In this document: piece after piece, positions 34,299 through 43,701 of the stretch | Layout: each line of letters starts with the position of its first letter | How positions within the stretch are numbered: position 1 is the first letter of the stretch | From: Candidatus Methanoflorens stordalenmirensis | GTDB taxonomy: Archaea > Halobacteriota > Bog-38 > Methanoflorentales > Methanoflorentaceae | DNA length: 64,000 nt | NCBI GenBank assembly: GCA_003139855.1 | Contig: PLGY01000036.1 | Span: 38,315-102,314, forward strand | Reading direction: 5' to 3' | Translations under genes and position numbers: made by a program | Notes under the pieces: generated by a model | Told to the model about the DNA's origin: nothing | Databases searched by the model: none | What the model saw: only the letters and a program-made list of their open reading frames with translations

Positions 34299-35213
34299 TC
34301 ACAATGTGGCAGCTACTAAGATCGGCAGCGTAATAGTCGCGTCTGAATACACCGTTACTGTATCAGCATGCTCACCTATCTTCCCCCATGATTTCGCCTC
34401 ATCCAAAGTGGCACCGGAAAGCCCGCCAGTCTCAGGGGTATCCATTGTGAGTTGAATAGCGAAATCAAACCCTTTGGGAATAAGAAGCATAGACTGCATA
34501 ATGAAATTTTTCGGAACGCCTCCGCCAACAAAAAGCGCCCCTGCTCGTCGCGCTTTGTAGCAGATGTCCATTATTTGTCGGATATCCTTGAACGTGTCGA
34601 CTTGAAGATCGCGTTTATATCCAAACACCCAACTCTGAAGCCCGATCGAGGAGTCAGCGATAGCAGGACAAAACACAGGCACTTCGTTATCTACGGCGGC
34701 CCGCAGAATAGAGTTTTTGTCCTCTATGCGCGACCCTACCTCCCGCAAAAAATTGCAAATCGTAAACAGCTTTTGTGGGTGCGAATCTAGAATATCACCA
34801 ACTATCGCGTCAAACCTTTCTTCAAACGTTGTGAAATGTTGGTCGGCCAAATAAACGTCATATATCCTATCAATCTTGCAGTTTTTCAGTTCGATGTCGT
34901 TCGCAGTGCATTGTCCTTGACAATGCTCGCCTCCGAAAGCTTCGATCATGTCGTGCACAAGGTTAGCGCCGGTGGTAACCAGCACATCAATATCGCCGCG
35001 CCTAACCATGTCAGCAACAACTTGCCGCATTCCTGCTGGAATCATGGCGCCAGCGAGGCCAAAAAAGCTCGTGACGTCTTCAGCTTGCATTTCTTTGTAT
35101 ATTTTAACAGCCTGAGCTAGGCGACCGGCTCCAAAAGCGCAGTTTTCGTACTGTCCCATTAAGTCTGCTACCGTGATGTCTTTTCCGACCTTTGCGTGTT
35201 TGATAGGGTTCAC
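34299..35213 (-). CDS. dys: Deoxyhypusine synthase
   Basis: Transfers the aminobutyl group of spermidine to aIF5A. Motifs are SFFGLAGAMIPAGMRQVVADM, TTGANLVHD and the active-site lysine in GGGVPKNFIMQ. Length 304 is normal for archaea. The start is GTG 35213, eight bases after GGAG. It is the last gene of an aIF5A-agmatinase-dys operon. Confidence 0.96.
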   Translation of the reverse strand: MNPIKHAKVGKDITVADLMGQYENCAFGAGRLAQAVKIYKEMQAEDVTSFFGLAGAMIPAGMRQVVADMVRRGDIDVLVTTGANLVHDMIEAFGGEHCQGQCTANDIELKNCKIDRIYDVYLADQHFTTFEERFDAIVGDILDSHPQKLFTICNFLREVGSRIEDKNSILRAAVDNEVPVFCPAIADSSIGLQSWVFGYKRDLQVDTFKDIRQIMDICYKARRAGALFVGGGVPKNFIMQSMLLIPKGFDFAIQLTMDTPETGGLSGATLDEAKSWGKIGEHADTVTVYSDATITLPILVAATL

Positions 35214-35230
35214 CGAATAGTCTCCGTTTC

Positions 35231-36082
35231 CTATGGCTTTTCGTAGTCCGTCATTATGCGGGCGAACAAGAAATCTCGAACGAGTTTCGCGCCGACAAGA
35301 GCCGAAATTCCCATATCGTAATCGGGAGTTATTTCAACCATATCGAAACCGACCACGCGAGATGAAATCTCTCTGATCGCCGTTCGCAGTTCCAGAGGTG
35401 TCAACCCATAGGGCTCAGGATTTCCGACTCCAGGCGCATATGCTGGGTCTAGGACGTCCATGTCAATGGAAAGATACACAGCCTTGTTTTCGACTAACGG
35501 CGCTATGTCCTTCAAAATTTTCTTAATCCCCACACCTCTAATCCGGTCCATCGTATAAATAGCGCTGGTGTCTAGCGCCCTCTCATACTCATCGCGCGCC
35601 CCACTGCGGATTCCGATTTGAATCAGCGGCACGGAAAGACCGAACACGTTTCGTGAGACGCACGCGTGCCCGCATTCATTTCCAAGATAATTTTCTTTGA
35701 AATCTAGATGCGCATCAAAAATAACCGCGATGAGCTCCATCTTGTTTGCAAGGGCCCTGACGCACGGAAAAGTGAGCGAGTGCTCGCCGCCTAACGCTAT
35801 CGGGACTTTTCCGTCTTCCACTATGCGAGACGTTGTTGCCTCCAGATCAACAATCATATCGTCTACGTTGCCATACTCCGTGTCGCCTATATCACATACC
35901 AGCGACTCTAAAAGCTCACAATCGCACTCAAAGTCGTACGGCTCATAATTGTGCGAAGCTTTGCGTACAGCTTCAGGCGCCCATCGAGAACCTGATCTAA
36001 AAGAGGACGTGCCGTCGAACAAGACGCCGTGAATAACGTATTTGCTGCTTGCGTAATCAGAGCCTGAATCGGCAAATATCAT
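35231..36082 (-). CDS. speB: Agmatinase
   Basis: Manganese ureohydrolase that makes putrescine from agmatine. Metal ligands appear in ALGGEHSLTFP, IFDAHLDFKENY and YLSIDMDVLDPAYAPGVG. Length 283 is typical. Its place between aIF5A and deoxyhypusine synthase suggests it supplies polyamine for hypusine formation. Confidence 0.94.
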   Translation of the reverse strand: MIFADSGSDYASSKYVIHGVLFDGTSSFRSGSRWAPEAVRKASHNYEPYDFECDCELLESLVCDIGDTEYGNVDDMIVDLEATTSRIVEDGKVPIALGGEHSLTFPCVRALANKMELIAVIFDAHLDFKENYLGNECGHACVSRNVFGLSVPLIQIGIRSGARDEYERALDTSAIYTMDRIRGVGIKKILKDIAPLVENKAVYLSIDMDVLDPAYAPGVGNPEPYGLTPLELRTAIREISSRVVGFDMVEITPDYDMGISALVGAKLVRDFLFARIMTDYEKP

Positions 36083-36113
36083 GCGTCAAAAATTCAACTG
36101 TCTAGTGAATTTA

Positions 36114-36497
36114 TTATTTGATATCTAATTTGCGCTTTCCCATCGATTCCAGGTACGTGACGTCTTTGCCTGCCTCCAGTTTATCCTTGTGCTCTGGCGG
36201 AATCTCAATCTCAAAAGTCGAATAGTCGTTGAGATCCATGAGCTGCGCAACACTCCCCATAACAGAAAGAACTTGAGCCCCTTTTCGTTCGACCATGGGG
36301 ACGTAAATCTTGGCGCTGACCGGCTGCACGATCGATCGTTTTTGGCCATCGAAAACGCCGATCGCGTCTATCCTCGCTTTGGCTGATCCGTGCTTACCAG
36401 GCTTTGATGTTGCCAAATTAACGATAGTGGAGGGTTCATCGTCAATTATAATATAGCGGCCGACTTTCAGCGTTCGTATTTCCGTTTGCTCCTTCAT
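36114..36497 (-). CDS. eif5a: Translation factor aIF5A
   Basis: Translation factor modified on one lysine to (deoxy)hypusine. The modification loop is TSKPGKHGSAKARIDA, and the C-terminal OB fold reads IVQPVSAKIYVPMVERKGAQVLSVMGSVAQLMDLNDYSTFEI. Length 127 is standard. A TATA box lies about 25 bases upstream, so the message is probably leaderless. Confidence 0.97.
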   Translation of the reverse strand: MKEQTEIRTLKVGRYIIIDDEPSTIVNLATSKPGKHGSAKARIDAIGVFDGQKRSIVQPVSAKIYVPMVERKGAQVLSVMGSVAQLMDLNDYSTFEIEIPPEHKDKLEAGKDVTYLESMGKRKLDIK

Positions 36498-36518
36498 GCG
36501 GGGTAATAGACAAGCATT

Positions 36519-36531
36519 AAATATAAATATA
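36519..36531 (-). promoter_or_regulatory. TATA box of the aIF5A operon
   Basis: AT-rich ATATAAATATA just upstream of the aIF5A start. Confidence 0.5.
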
Positions 36532-36607
36532 TACGCATTAACGTAAAAGGCTTAGCGCCCAGCAACGCACGCTATTCAAGAAAACGACGAGATTTGGGTC
36601 AGTAGAA

Positions 36608-37408
36608 ATGCGCATAGGAATCGTCTCTAGATGTGACGTTAAAGAAGCAACCGACTTAGCTGCCAAAATCGGCCGCCATTTCAAAGGCCGTGCTGATGTA
36701 ATCTATGAAGATCAAACCGCTCGCGCACTTGGGCAAAGAGGAACGGAACTCGAAAGCTTCGACGTCGACGTAATAGTGACCGTAGGCGGCGACGGGACGA
36801 TCCTGCGAGTTCTGCAAAATATTCCACACTCGATTCCAGTGGTGGGCATAAATGTCGGAAAAGTAGGCTTCCTGGCGGAAGTCAGCCCGCAAAGGGCGCT
36901 CGGCGTCGTTGAAAGCCTGCTCGACGGCTTCCGCGTCTCGGCACACTCGAGACTAGCAGTGTCGGTCAATGGCCGACTCCTACCGTCCGCTACCAATGAG
37001 GCGGTAATTGTCACTTCACGACCGGCAAAAATACTTGAGTGCAGCATCAAGGTAGACGATCATGTTCTTGATGTGCTGCGTGCAGACGGCGTTATCGTCG
37101 CTACACCTACGGGGTCAACCGCGTACGCAATGAGCGCCGGTGGTCCGATCGTGGATCCACGAGTAGATGCATTTCTTATTGTCCCTCTTGCACCCTATAG
37201 GCTTTCCGTCCGTCCCTGGGTCGTGTATGGTGAGAGCACCGTAGTCATCAAAATAGAGGAAAAGGACGCCGTTATCGTCATTGACGGACAATATAATGAA
37301 ACCGTTCACAAAGACGATGAGATCCGCTTTGACAAAGATGACCAGCAATCGCTGTTTGTTCTTGTCGAAAAGAGTTTTTTTGAAAAAGTCTTGACGAAGC
37401 TGAGATAA
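36608..37408 (+). CDS. nadK: NAD kinase
   Basis: ATP- or polyphosphate-dependent NAD kinase. The signature VTVGGDGTILRVLQ and the second motif ADGVIVATPTGSTAYAMSAGGPIVDP are intact. Length 266 is normal. It is divergent from aIF5A and convergent with rnhB. Confidence 0.96.
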   Translation: MRIGIVSRCDVKEATDLAAKIGRHFKGRADVIYEDQTARALGQRGTELESFDVDVIVTVGGDGTILRVLQNIPHSIPVVGINVGKVGFLAEVSPQRALGVVESLLDGFRVSAHSRLAVSVNGRLLPSATNEAVIVTSRPAKILECSIKVDDHVLDVLRADGVIVATPTGSTAYAMSAGGPIVDPRVDAFLIVPLAPYRLSVRPWVVYGESTVVIKIEEKDAVIVIDGQYNETVHKDDEIRFDKDDQQSLFVLVEKSFFEKVLTKLR

Positions 37409-37439
37409 AGCGTCGCGACAAGTGCTTTAGTCGTTCGCG

Positions 37440-38090
37440 TTAGGAAGAGCTGCTTTCGTGCTTCTCAGGGGTAGAACTCAACAAGTTCTGAGCTGTTTTC
37501 CACGAACGTCTCGTTCCAGGTGGCAGGTCACCCCGCGCGTCCAACCACTTTTTCAAAAAAGCAATCGTCGTTACGTCTGACGGATAACCACTGCCAATAG
37601 TGACACCGAGAGAGCGTTCAAGGGCTCTTATGCTAGTATCTCTGCTCACTTTGGCGATGATTGACGCAGCCGACACAATCGCGTAATTCGCATCTGCCTT
37701 GTGCTCAGCGATTACCTTGTTTATTCCGCTCGCCCCCTTCACGCGCTCAGAGAACCGCGATGCATTTACGTCAGCGGCGTCAACAAATGCTACATCGGGC
37801 TTTAAATATCGCAAGGCTTGAGCATGGCCTCTCACGAGGATTTCGTTCACCGTAAGCACCGTTCTTAGTTCATCTATTTGTTGAGCGGTAATCTCTTGCA
37901 ATTGCACAGCGCATACCTTTTCGATCCGTTTCGATAGAAATTCGCGCCGCTTTGCGCTCAGCGCTTTTGAGTCTCTAAGCCCCATCCTCTCCAAGTACTT
38001 TAGTTCTGAAGAGTCAATACAAACTCCTGCGACGAAAAGCGATCCCAGAACCGCCCCTTTGCCTGCTTCATCCACACCAGCAAGCTTCAT
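37440..38090 (-). CDS. rnhB: Ribonuclease HII
   Basis: Removes RNA from RNA-DNA hybrids. The active-site acidic residues lie in AGVDEAGKGAVLGSLFVAG and VAFVDAADVNASRFSERV. Length 216 is normal; the C-terminal tail is short and serine-rich. It is last in the long minus-strand run, 13 bases after the geranylgeranyl reductase gene. Confidence 0.96.
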   Translation of the reverse strand: MKLAGVDEAGKGAVLGSLFVAGVCIDSSELKYLERMGLRDSKALSAKRREFLSKRIEKVCAVQLQEITAQQIDELRTVLTVNEILVRGHAQALRYLKPDVAFVDAADVNASRFSERVKGASGINKVIAEHKADANYAIVSAASIIAKVSRDTSIRALERSLGVTIGSGYPSDVTTIAFLKKWLDARGDLPPGTRRSWKTAQNLLSSTPEKHESSSS

Positions 38091-38103
38091 GGCTCAAATT
38101 GCC

Positions 38104-39282
38104 TCAAAACAGATGACGCACTCCAGCTAGCAGTCGCGGATTACGAGAGATAATACGCCTTACTATGCCAGCAACGCTCATCTCCTCGAGCGGCAGCCCT
38201 TCCAGTGAGCGCACGAGCTTGTTCAATTCGTCATCGGACAGATTGACAAAGATGTCCTTTATTTTGTAATTTCGTTCGAGCTTCTTCCCGAAAGACGCGC
38301 GCCAAGCCGCTTCATATCGCTTCAAAACCTTAGCAGAGGGGTCTTCCGCTCGGATAGCTTCCTTGGCAACTTCGCCTGCCAGTCTGCCGCCCTCTAAGGC
38401 GTTAATTATGCCGCCGCCAGTTATAGGATCAGTGTGATGCGCAGCATCACCGACTAGCATAATGCCGTCTCCTGCTGTTTTACGGACGGCATTGCTGACT
38501 GGGACACCTCCAACGTTCAATTCAACCGGCTGGCCGTTGGGGTAATGCTTGTTCACAAACGCGTCTAGATAGTCGATTGGATGCTTGCCGTCTAGTTTGC
38601 TCGCGAGGACACCAAGCCCAATATTTGCTGCTTGTGATCCCTTCGGGAATGCCCACGCGTAGCCCCCGGGAGCCGCCGAACCGAGATAAAAATCGCAGCA
38701 GTCGTCCAGCAAATCGACGTTAGCCACAAGGTACTGGGCGCAGCTTTCGAGGTCTTTGGGTCGAAGAGTAGTGTTAATGCCAGCCCAGCGGCCGACTTGT
38801 GACTCGATGCCATCGGCCGCGATGACAACAGCTGCACGGATTTCAAGGGATTCGCCTAAATGCCGAGCCTCGATGCCACGTATGAACCCATTTTCTGTTA
38901 TGACCCCTGTCGCGCGCGTCCTGACTACCACATCAGCTCCTGCTCGAGCTGCCCGCTTTGCAAGGTCTCGATCAAAAATCTTACGCTCGAGCACGTAGCC
39001 TACCTCGGGACCCGCAAGTTCTTCTGAAACGTCCAATCTCGTTCCATCAGGCGCAAATATGCGGGCTCTGGCTACTTTGCTCGCGATCCACTTTTTCTGG
39101 GGTCGTAAAAACTTTGAGAGCCCCACTTTTGATATGCCTTCAGCGCACCGAACAGGATCGCCAATTTCTTGGCGCTTTTCAATCAAAAGAACGTCACATT
39201 CTGGTGCGGCTGTCGCCGCAGCAAAAGCTCCGGCAGGCCCCGCCCCGACTACTATGATATCATATTCGCTTTTCACACTCAC
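38104..39282 (-). CDS. Geranylgeranyl reductase family protein
   Basis: FAD-dependent reductase of archaeal membrane-lipid isoprenoid chains. The FAD site is DIIVVGAGPAGAFAAATAA, followed by GDPVRCAEGISKVGLSKF, DGIESQVGRWAG, and GIMLVGDAAHHTDPITGGGI. Length 392 is standard. A ferredoxin gene lies ten bases upstream and is a likely electron donor, as shown for Methanosarcina. Confidence 0.95.
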   Translation of the reverse strand: MSVKSEYDIIVVGAGPAGAFAAATAAPECDVLLIEKRQEIGDPVRCAEGISKVGLSKFLRPQKKWIASKVARARIFAPDGTRLDVSEELAGPEVGYVLERKIFDRDLAKRAARAGADVVVRTRATGVITENGFIRGIEARHLGESLEIRAAVVIAADGIESQVGRWAGINTTLRPKDLESCAQYLVANVDLLDDCCDFYLGSAAPGGYAWAFPKGSQAANIGLGVLASKLDGKHPIDYLDAFVNKHYPNGQPVELNVGGVPVSNAVRKTAGDGIMLVGDAAHHTDPITGGGIINALEGGRLAGEVAKEAIRAEDPSAKVLKRYEAAWRASFGKKLERNYKIKDIFVNLSDDELNKLVRSLEGLPLEEMSVAGIVRRIISRNPRLLAGVRHLF

Positions 39283-39292
39283 GCCTCTCGGT

Positions 39293-39460
39293 TCAGGAAA
39301 CGAAGAGCGCGCCGACTGGGCATATTGTGATACAAGTTTCGCACGCCGTACAACTTTCTGCGATTTCGAGGCACGACTCGATAAGCGTTATCGAATTAGT
39401 CGGACAAACGGATACACATGCGCCACAGTGTCCACATTTATCAATATTGACTTGAATCAC
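39293..39460 (-). CDS. 2[4Fe-4S] ferredoxin
   Basis: 55-residue ferredoxin missed by the ORF track. It reads MIQVNIDKCGHCGACVSVCPTNSI and then SCTACETCITICPVGALFVS, giving two full CxxCxxCxxxCP cluster motifs. The start is GTG 39460, five bases after GGAGGT. It precedes the geranylgeranyl reductase gene and probably reduces it. Confidence 0.92.
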   Translation of the reverse strand: MIQVNIDKCGHCGACVSVCPTNSITLIESCLEIAESCTACETCITICPVGALFVS

Positions 39461-39545
39461 GGTTTACCTCCTTTTGGCTGCGTTGCCGAGCAAAGAGTGC
39501 GTAACAAGAAGCGCAGAACGTTTCGAGGCTCGACAGGCGAAATTC

Positions 39546-40307
39546 TTAACGTATGTACCGGAGATCCTCTTCGCTCGCCACTTCGTGCATCCCGGTTTGC
39601 TCCATTTCCCTGAGTCGAGCAACAATTTTTTCCATGTCTTTTGCGCGGTCTTCCAGCGCTTGCATGTTAATGTCAATGTTTAACGCTTTACTTAGGACTG
39701 TCAGTACTGCCTGTGCGCTCTTTGGATCGACCAAATAACCAGATGTTTCGCCCATCAAACAGATCCCGTCAATACCCATAAGGCCGCCAAGCCCCAGCAA
39801 CAATCCAGAAGCTCCTACGATGCCCCCTCCTGGCTCATTCTCTTTGAAAGCCACGCCGTATCGTTTCATTTCTTCAACCAGCGCTAAGTTGTTCACAGCC
39901 CCCAAGACCGCTGGCTTCTCTACAAGCTGTCCGAGACCGTAGCCGCCAAGCGTGTAGATCCTTTGCACGCCGTTTTCTTTGGCTAGTTCCAAGTACGCAC
40001 TAGTCAGCTCGTAATGCCCCTCGTTCGTCGCGCTTTGATGATCACCGACGAGGACCAGCAGATCCTGCTTGCCGCTGTTGACCGCATATAATTCGCTTCT
40101 AACCATTCTGACTGAGCCATCAGCAAGCACGATCACCTGGGGGGGAAAATGCGAGGAGTACACTTCGACGATTTTTTTCGCGCCAAGTTCGTCAATCATG
40201 TGCTCAGCTACGAGTTTTCCCACGTGTCCAATTCCTGGCAATCCCTCTACCAGAATCGGCTTTTTCAATTTCACGTCTGTGATTCGCTTGACTTCTATTC
40301 GCTCCAT
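39546..40307 (-). CDS. PAC2-family proteasome-assembly chaperone-like protein
   Basis: 253-residue protein of the COG2047/PAC2 family. Motifs are KKPILVEGLPGIGHVGKLVAEHMIDELGAKKIVEVYSSHFPP, LYTLGGYGLGQ-like GGYG and GASGLLLGLGGLMGIDGICLMGET. A short C-terminal coiled segment follows. Archaeal homologues such as PbaB act with the proteasome; that role here is inferred. It follows nop10, a conserved order in euryarchaea. Confidence 0.9.
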   Translation of the reverse strand: MERIEVKRITDVKLKKPILVEGLPGIGHVGKLVAEHMIDELGAKKIVEVYSSHFPPQVIVLADGSVRMVRSELYAVNSGKQDLLVLVGDHQSATNEGHYELTSAYLELAKENGVQRIYTLGGYGLGQLVEKPAVLGAVNNLALVEEMKRYGVAFKENEPGGGIVGASGLLLGLGGLMGIDGICLMGETSGYLVDPKSAQAVLTVLSKALNIDINMQALEDRAKDMEKIVARLREMEQTGMHEVASEEDLRYIR

Positions 40308-40351
40308 CTAGATCCCACTTGTTAAAAAATCTTCAACTTAGCTTTAAGCAC

Positions 40352-40510
40352 TCACTTTGATCGTGCAGCTGCCTCGCGCTTGAGCATTCTCCGATATCTG
40401 CCGTATCGATCCTCCGGTGAGAATCTCGCTGGGCGCGCCGCCACCGTCGGTTGTCCGCACGTCCGACATTTGTCCTCTAAGGTGTAGCCGTGACATTTTC
40501 GAAGCTTCAT
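40352..40510 (-). CDS. nop10: H/ACA snoRNP component Nop10
   Basis: 52-residue protein missed by the ORF track: MKLRKCHGYTLEDKCRTCGQPTVAARPARFSPEDRYGRYRRMLKREAAARSK. The zinc motif CHGYTL-KCRTCG and PARFSPEDRYGRYRR are diagnostic. Nop10 supports Cbf5 in pseudouridylation of rRNA. It sits between aIF2-alpha and PAC2, the usual archaeal order. Confidence 0.97.
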   Translation of the reverse strand: MKLRKCHGYTLEDKCRTCGQPTVAARPARFSPEDRYGRYRRMLKREAAARSK

Positions 40511-40539
40511 CTTTAGCTTAATGAGACGGTTAGGCTATA

Positions 40540-41313
40540 TTATGATGATTGAAGTTCTCTATGAAACTTTCCCGTGCCGCCGGCCTTCAGTACCACGTCC
40601 ATAGCTGCGTTAGCAGCCCTTTTCATCGCGTTTTCTGCGATTTTGTAATCGAGGGCGACTATCCTTATACGGTAGCGAGGCGCCCCGATGTAGCTCACGT
40701 CAAAGCGAATGTCATCATCTTCGGACTTCATGGCGGCTTTCAGCGCACGTTTGATAACGTCTATCCCGTTCGGTTGAGGACATATCAGATCTACGTAGCC
40801 TGTGATGTACACGTAAGGTATTTTTACGTTCTCCTTAGCAACGAGTGCAATTTGAGCGGCAACCTCGGGCTGAAGTCCCTTGAGAGCTTCTGGGCCCCGG
40901 ATGGCTGCGTCCTCAAAGACATAGTAAAGACCGTCGAATTTTTCAGCGAGTTGATCATAAAGCGCATCTTTGTCCGCCCCCGTAGCTTCGGCTACAAATT
41001 CTAGCCACTTTTCGGCCTTTTGTTCGCTTTTCCATTCCTGAATTTTGGAGCGTCTCTGATGCTCATTAACGTCCTTAAACGAGAGATCAATGTGGCTACG
41101 ACTCGGATCAACGTTCAGGACCTTGCACACGATCTTTTGACCTTCCCTTACGTGATCTCTTATGTACTTAACCCACCCAGACGCAACTTCGGAGATGTGA
41201 ATTAGCCCCTCCTTCTTGTCGTACTCGTCGAGTTGAACAAATGCTCCAAACTCGACTACGTTAACCACTGTACAAACGACCAAGTCTCCGATCTCTGGCC
41301 AACCTTTTTTCAT
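40540..41313 (-). CDS. eif2a: Translation initiation factor aIF2, alpha subunit
   Basis: Alpha subunit of the initiator-tRNA carrier. An S1-like domain ([40 protein letters not shown]) is followed by a helical domain and a C-terminal alpha/beta domain. Length 257 is standard. Its ATG overlaps the stop of rps27e (ATGA). Confidence 0.97.
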   Translation of the reverse strand: MKKGWPEIGDLVVCTVVNVVEFGAFVQLDEYDKKEGLIHISEVASGWVKYIRDHVREGQKIVCKVLNVDPSRSHIDLSFKDVNEHQRRSKIQEWKSEQKAEKWLEFVAEATGADKDALYDQLAEKFDGLYYVFEDAAIRGPEALKGLQPEVAAQIALVAKENVKIPYVYITGYVDLICPQPNGIDVIKRALKAAMKSEDDDIRFDVSYIGAPRYRIRIVALDYKIAENAMKRAANAAMDVVLKAGGTGKFHRELQSS

Positions 41314-41471
41314 AAGACCTCAAGTATTTGTGTCCTTATCTCTGCCCTCCCGCCGCGCGGCTCAACAAGAGTTCTCCCACAGACGATGCAGTTTACTACC
41401 GAAGCCGCATTGCCGAAGACAATCTGGATATTCTCACAATCCGCACATCTTACGCGCAGAAATTTGCTCAC
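41310..41471 (-). CDS. rps27e: Ribosomal protein S27e
   Basis: 53-residue zinc-ribbon ribosomal protein missed by the ORF track: [35 protein letters not shown] and then [17 protein letters not shown]. The four cysteines of the CxxC pairs are present. GTG start at 41471; it overlaps eif2a by four bases. Confidence 0.97.
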   Translation of the reverse strand: MSKFLRVRCADCENIQIVFGNAASVVNCIVCGRTLVEPRGGRAEIRTQILEVL

Positions 41472-41474
41472 GAC

Positions 41475-41750
41475 TTACACCTCCACTAACTCGAACTTCG
41501 ATACTCTGAATCCTTTCCTTGTGTGCGCTTTGTTACATTCGGTACAGCGGTAGCGAACGTTGATGCGCTTGGTTGGTTTGTCTCCGCCCGGAACCTTGGA
41601 AAACTTGCCGAGATTACCAATGCCGCTGCGCCGCTTTTTTTGACGCGAGATCCACGTTAAAGATGATGCGCGCCCTTTTCGCACCTTCTCAACTTCGTGA
41701 GTTGTGTGCTTTCGACACACCGGGCATATTGACCTAATCTTCTTTGGCAT
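41475..41750 (-). CDS. rpl44e: Ribosomal protein L44e
   Basis: Large-subunit zinc-binding ribosomal protein. [29 protein letters not shown] and the C-terminal [22 protein letters not shown] hold the zinc cysteines. I use ATG 41750; the ORF-track start adds five residues. It overlaps the end of the GINS gene and abuts rps27e. Confidence 0.97.
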   Translation of the reverse strand: MPKKIRSICPVCRKHTTHEVEKVRKGRASSLTWISRQKKRRSGIGNLGKFSKVPGGDKPTKRINVRYRCTECNKAHTRKGFRVSKFELVEV

Positions 41751-42468
41751 CTTCAAGTTTATCACCGACTATGATACCCATACGGCGATCGCACAATGCC
41801 CGAGCATTCCCTTCAGGCAACATAACAGAGTCGCCTTCTCCAAGCTTGTAGTTTTCGCCGTCCAGTCCTATGAACGTGGGAATATCTGCTAACACTCGCA
41901 CTCGGAGGTATCTCATATTCCCGCGTTCTCGTATTAAAGTGCTTTCGTCTGCACTATCCTCATCTTCCTCATTGGACTCAATTAAGGACTGAAGTGCCGC
42001 TCCTTTCTTCAGAGGCTGTTCGATGCTCGTAGCGTCAAGCTCAACGCGATCTGATTCCTGTTTCGGCAGTGCAACAGCGGTCCGACGGTTTTCATTTGAT
42101 AGCACTGGCTCGCTTGACGGAGCAGCGGCCTCGAATTGCATTTGTCCGAGTACGCGGTCCCGATAATGCGTGAATACCTTGTAAACCAAATCGTAGACTT
42201 CAGCTTCGGCGTCAGCTAGCGATACGTCTTCCGTGTGCCCTCTTGCCGCAAGCGCCGCCAACTTGATTATTTTCGCAGCACGTTTATCATAAATTGCGTC
42301 TGCGACTTGCAGAGCATTCTCGAGTTCGTCTTTTTTTTGCGGATCATCGCTTGTTTTGAGTGAGTCCATATATTCTTTGAACTCGGAATAGAAGCTATTC
42401 TTTAATTGCGTCAATCGTCGCGAGCGGCGTTCCTCGTTTCTAATCACTTTTAAGTCGTCGAGATTCAT
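41734..42468 (-). CDS. GINS complex subunit, Gins51-like
   Basis: Replication-helicase accessory protein of the CMG complex. [37 protein letters not shown] and the following helices form the GINS A domain; a variable acidic linker ([13 protein letters not shown]) leads to a B domain ([45 protein letters not shown]). The ORF-track start runs 61 codons back into priS; ATG 42468 is correct. It overlaps the end of priS by 29 bases. Confidence 0.9.
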   Translation of the reverse strand: MNLDDLKVIRNEERRSRRLTQLKNSFYSEFKEYMDSLKTSDDPQKKDELENALQVADAIYDKRAAKIIKLAALAARGHTEDVSLADAEAEVYDLVYKVFTHYRDRVLGQMQFEAAAPSSEPVLSNENRRTAVALPKQESDRVELDATSIEQPLKKGAALQSLIESNEEDEDSADESTLIRERGNMRYLRVRVLADIPTFIGLDGENYKLGEGDSVMLPEGNARALCDRRMGIIVGDKLEDAKED

Positions 42469-43591
42469 ATTCGGCAAGCCCTCGCGCCATGAGATAAACG
42501 GCCGTGTGTTCCGGTAGCTCTGTTGTACTTTGATCAACCTTAATAGTTTCACCCATAATTTCAGTCGTAGCCGGCGCGAGAATGCTGACCGAAACCGAAT
42601 TGTCACCGAAGACGACCGCGTCATTGAGCGGTGTAAAGCGACGGAAGCCATCGAGAGTCAACGGCGTGACCCGAAGGCCAGAGCCACCGTGCAATGACGT
42701 AGGCAGCCGAATCAGTCTCTTTATGTCCGCGGTAACCGGCACATCGATGCGGACCTTCAAATGCGAAATAGCTTCTCTTATGATGCTTTTCCATGCATTT
42801 AGCGGAATTAGCTTTGACTCTACCAAAGGTTGGATTGATGCGTCTTGCGACAGCGCGTTGACAATTTCTTTGGCGCGCCGCTTGCCGATAGACTTGACGG
42901 GTGCAAGCTCATTTATCGCAATTTTTGCATCAAGTCCGCCAATCCGCTTGAAATACTTGTCAATCCACGCCCTTATTCTAATCTCCCAACAGCTGGTGTC
43001 CCCGGGCATCGCGGTTGTGCTCGAGCGTTTCAGTAGATATTCTGCCTCAAGACCGGTTCCTGTCAAGTAATTCACAATCTCTCGCCGTTCGTGACTGCCC
43101 AAGGTAGCTAGTTTATTTTCCCGTAGATGGACGTGGTAGCCACGACCACCCGAAAACACGATACTGAAGTCGTTCTCGTCTAAACCGAAATCATTCATCA
43201 GGAAATCCAACAGTTTAGTGGTTTCATCTTTTACTTCTTGAAGGATGCCCGCATACGAAGGCATAGACTTCGTCAAGAGCTTATCTGCATCGAGATCGAA
43301 GATTATGTCCGCGCCTTCCCACTTCTTGTCTTGCATGCGTGTTGCGCTGGGATACGCATAGCACGCGGTTGAATGGTACACATGAGCCGGTGCGACTGCG
43401 CCCATATATGCGCGCACTTCCTTTTGCGAGCTAAAAGCTTTGTGTCGTCGCATTACAAGCTTTGGATAACTTGCGTCAAAAAGAACAAATGCCCATTCTC
43501 GTTTCTTGAACTGCGGTGGAAGCCCAACTGAAGCCTTGCGATAGTAATCGCCAAATCTCCTCTGGAGGAATGCTTTCGTTTCCGAATTCAC
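42440..43591 (-). CDS. priS: DNA primase small (catalytic) subunit PriS
   Basis: Catalytic subunit of the archaeal-eukaryotic primase. Metal-binding acidic residues lie in GADIIFDLDADKL and the conserved IVFSGGRGYHVHLRE follows. Length 383 is normal. It is translated with the GINS gene and follows priL by 110 bases. Confidence 0.96.
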   Translation of the reverse strand: MNSETKAFLQRRFGDYYRKASVGLPPQFKKREWAFVLFDASYPKLVMRRHKAFSSQKEVRAYMGAVAPAHVYHSTACYAYPSATRMQDKKWEGADIIFDLDADKLLTKSMPSYAGILQEVKDETTKLLDFLMNDFGLDENDFSIVFSGGRGYHVHLRENKLATLGSHERREIVNYLTGTGLEAEYLLKRSSTTAMPGDTSCWEIRIRAWIDKYFKRIGGLDAKIAINELAPVKSIGKRRAKEIVNALSQDASIQPLVESKLIPLNAWKSIIREAISHLKVRIDVPVTADIKRLIRLPTSLHGGSGLRVTPLTLDGFRRFTPLNDAVVFGDNSVSVSILAPATTEIMGETIKVDQSTTELPEHTAVYLMARGLAEYESRRLKSD

Positions 43592-43701
43592 GCGCTTGCA
43601 CCTGACCGCGAGGCGTTGCCGGGTACGGCCACCTCTCTTTTCAGTAACTCATGAACGGCCACAATTCATTGCTCTTCTTGGTTCTAGGGTCATCGGTTGT
43701 C

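Noticed and set aside
39059-39613. 184-residue plus-strand ORF
   Set aside because: Antisense to geranylgeranyl reductase and the ferredoxin gene, which carry diagnostic motifs.
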